Source: Flavobacteriaceae bacterium
GTDB lineage: Bacteria > Bacteroidota > Bacteroidia > Flavobacteriales > Flavobacteriaceae
DNA length: 64,000 nt
Assembly: GCA_024638165.1 (NCBI GenBank)
Contig: JAHEKV010000005.1
Coordinates: 1 to 64,000, forward strand
Direction: 5' to 3'
Shown: positions 63,992 through 64,000 of the stretch, in pieces
Numbering within the stretch: position 1 is the stretch's first letter
Layout of the letters: every line of letters begins with the position of its first letter
The notes under the pieces: model-generated
Told to the model about the DNA's origin: nothing
Databases searched by the model: none
The model's input: the letters and a program-made list of their open reading frames with translations, nothing else
Translations under genes and position numbers: made by a program

Positions 63992-64000
63992 ATGAAGTTG
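63992..64000 (+). CDS. First codons of a further gene (partial; possibly gldK)
   Basis: Only ATG AAG TTG (Met-Lys-Leu) is inside the window, preceded by an AAAAACCCA context and a -7 box at a suitable distance. In Flavobacteriia the gldKLMN genes for the type IX secretion/gliding machinery often follow topA and an arginase-fold gene, so gldK is the expected neighbour. This rests on synteny alone. Confidence 0.3.

Overview
The window looks like a marine-type member of the Bacteroidota, most likely Flavobacteriia (Flavobacteriales, possibly a Cryomorphaceae/Schleiferiaceae relative). The evidence is: signal peptides ending in the typical '...AQ/GQ' cleavage context; almost no Shine-Dalgarno sequences; many promoters of the Bacteroidota type (TTTG/TTG about 18-21 nt upstream of TAnnTTTG); class II HMG-CoA reductase next to a GHMP kinase; the purH-mreBCD-mrdA-rodA block; and topA followed by an arginase-fold protein. 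No insertion sequence, prophage, CRISPR array or rRNA operon was seen. One tRNA (Phe) is present. Coding density is very high and no gap without a gene exceeds about 300 bases.

Layout. 0-4.2 kb: end of a secreted protein, an SGNH hydrolase, a two-gene ABC exporter (ATPase plus DUF5687 permease), an omega-amidase-like nitrilase and a tiny membrane protein. 4.2-8.2 kb: an accessory-looking block with an HxlR regulator and two divergent pairs of exported proteins; each pair has one duplicated ferredoxin-like (dimeric alpha-beta barrel type) protein and one SnoaL/NTF2-like protein. It is followed by a strongly promoted 43-codon ORF. 8.2-22 kb: SemiSWEET and YitT transporters, an exported pullulanase-type GH13, YhhN, a PepSY-helix membrane protein, a beta-propeller/amidohydrolase fusion coupled to a DsrE-like protein, a FAD oxidoreductase, a TspO-like protein, a fasciclin lipoprotein, an AlkB-type hydroxylase, YjdM and tRNA-Phe.

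22-30 kb is one co-directional run: coaX, an outer membrane protein, a TPR protein, lptC, a small membrane protein, a CNNM/CorC protein and ppiD. It mixes envelope biogenesis with CoA synthesis. 30-41.5 kb: mevalonate-pathway genes, a DPP IV-type peptidase with a POT peptide transporter, then surE-lpxB-comEC against a tail-specific protease. 41.5-49 kb: the minus-strand operon msr-purH-mreBCD-mrdA-rodA, which couples purine synthesis and cell elongation. 49-56 kb: an HMA-MauE metal protein, groESL, and the operon miaB-sigma54 activator-lptE-unknown-secG. 56-64 kb: an OprB-like porin, DUF2490, DUF4956 and CotH (an envelope cluster), topA, a catalytically degenerate arginase-fold protein, and the first codons of a further gene that by synteny may be gldK.

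The best candidates for something undescribed are the divergent exported cassette at 4.77-7.92 kb, the small strongly promoted ORF at 8.04 kb, the CotH/DUF4956/DUF2490/porin cluster and the arginase pseudoenzyme. Two genome-style features also recur: convergent genes whose stop codons share the same CTAA tetranucleotide, and promoters placed so close to ATG that transcripts should be leaderless.
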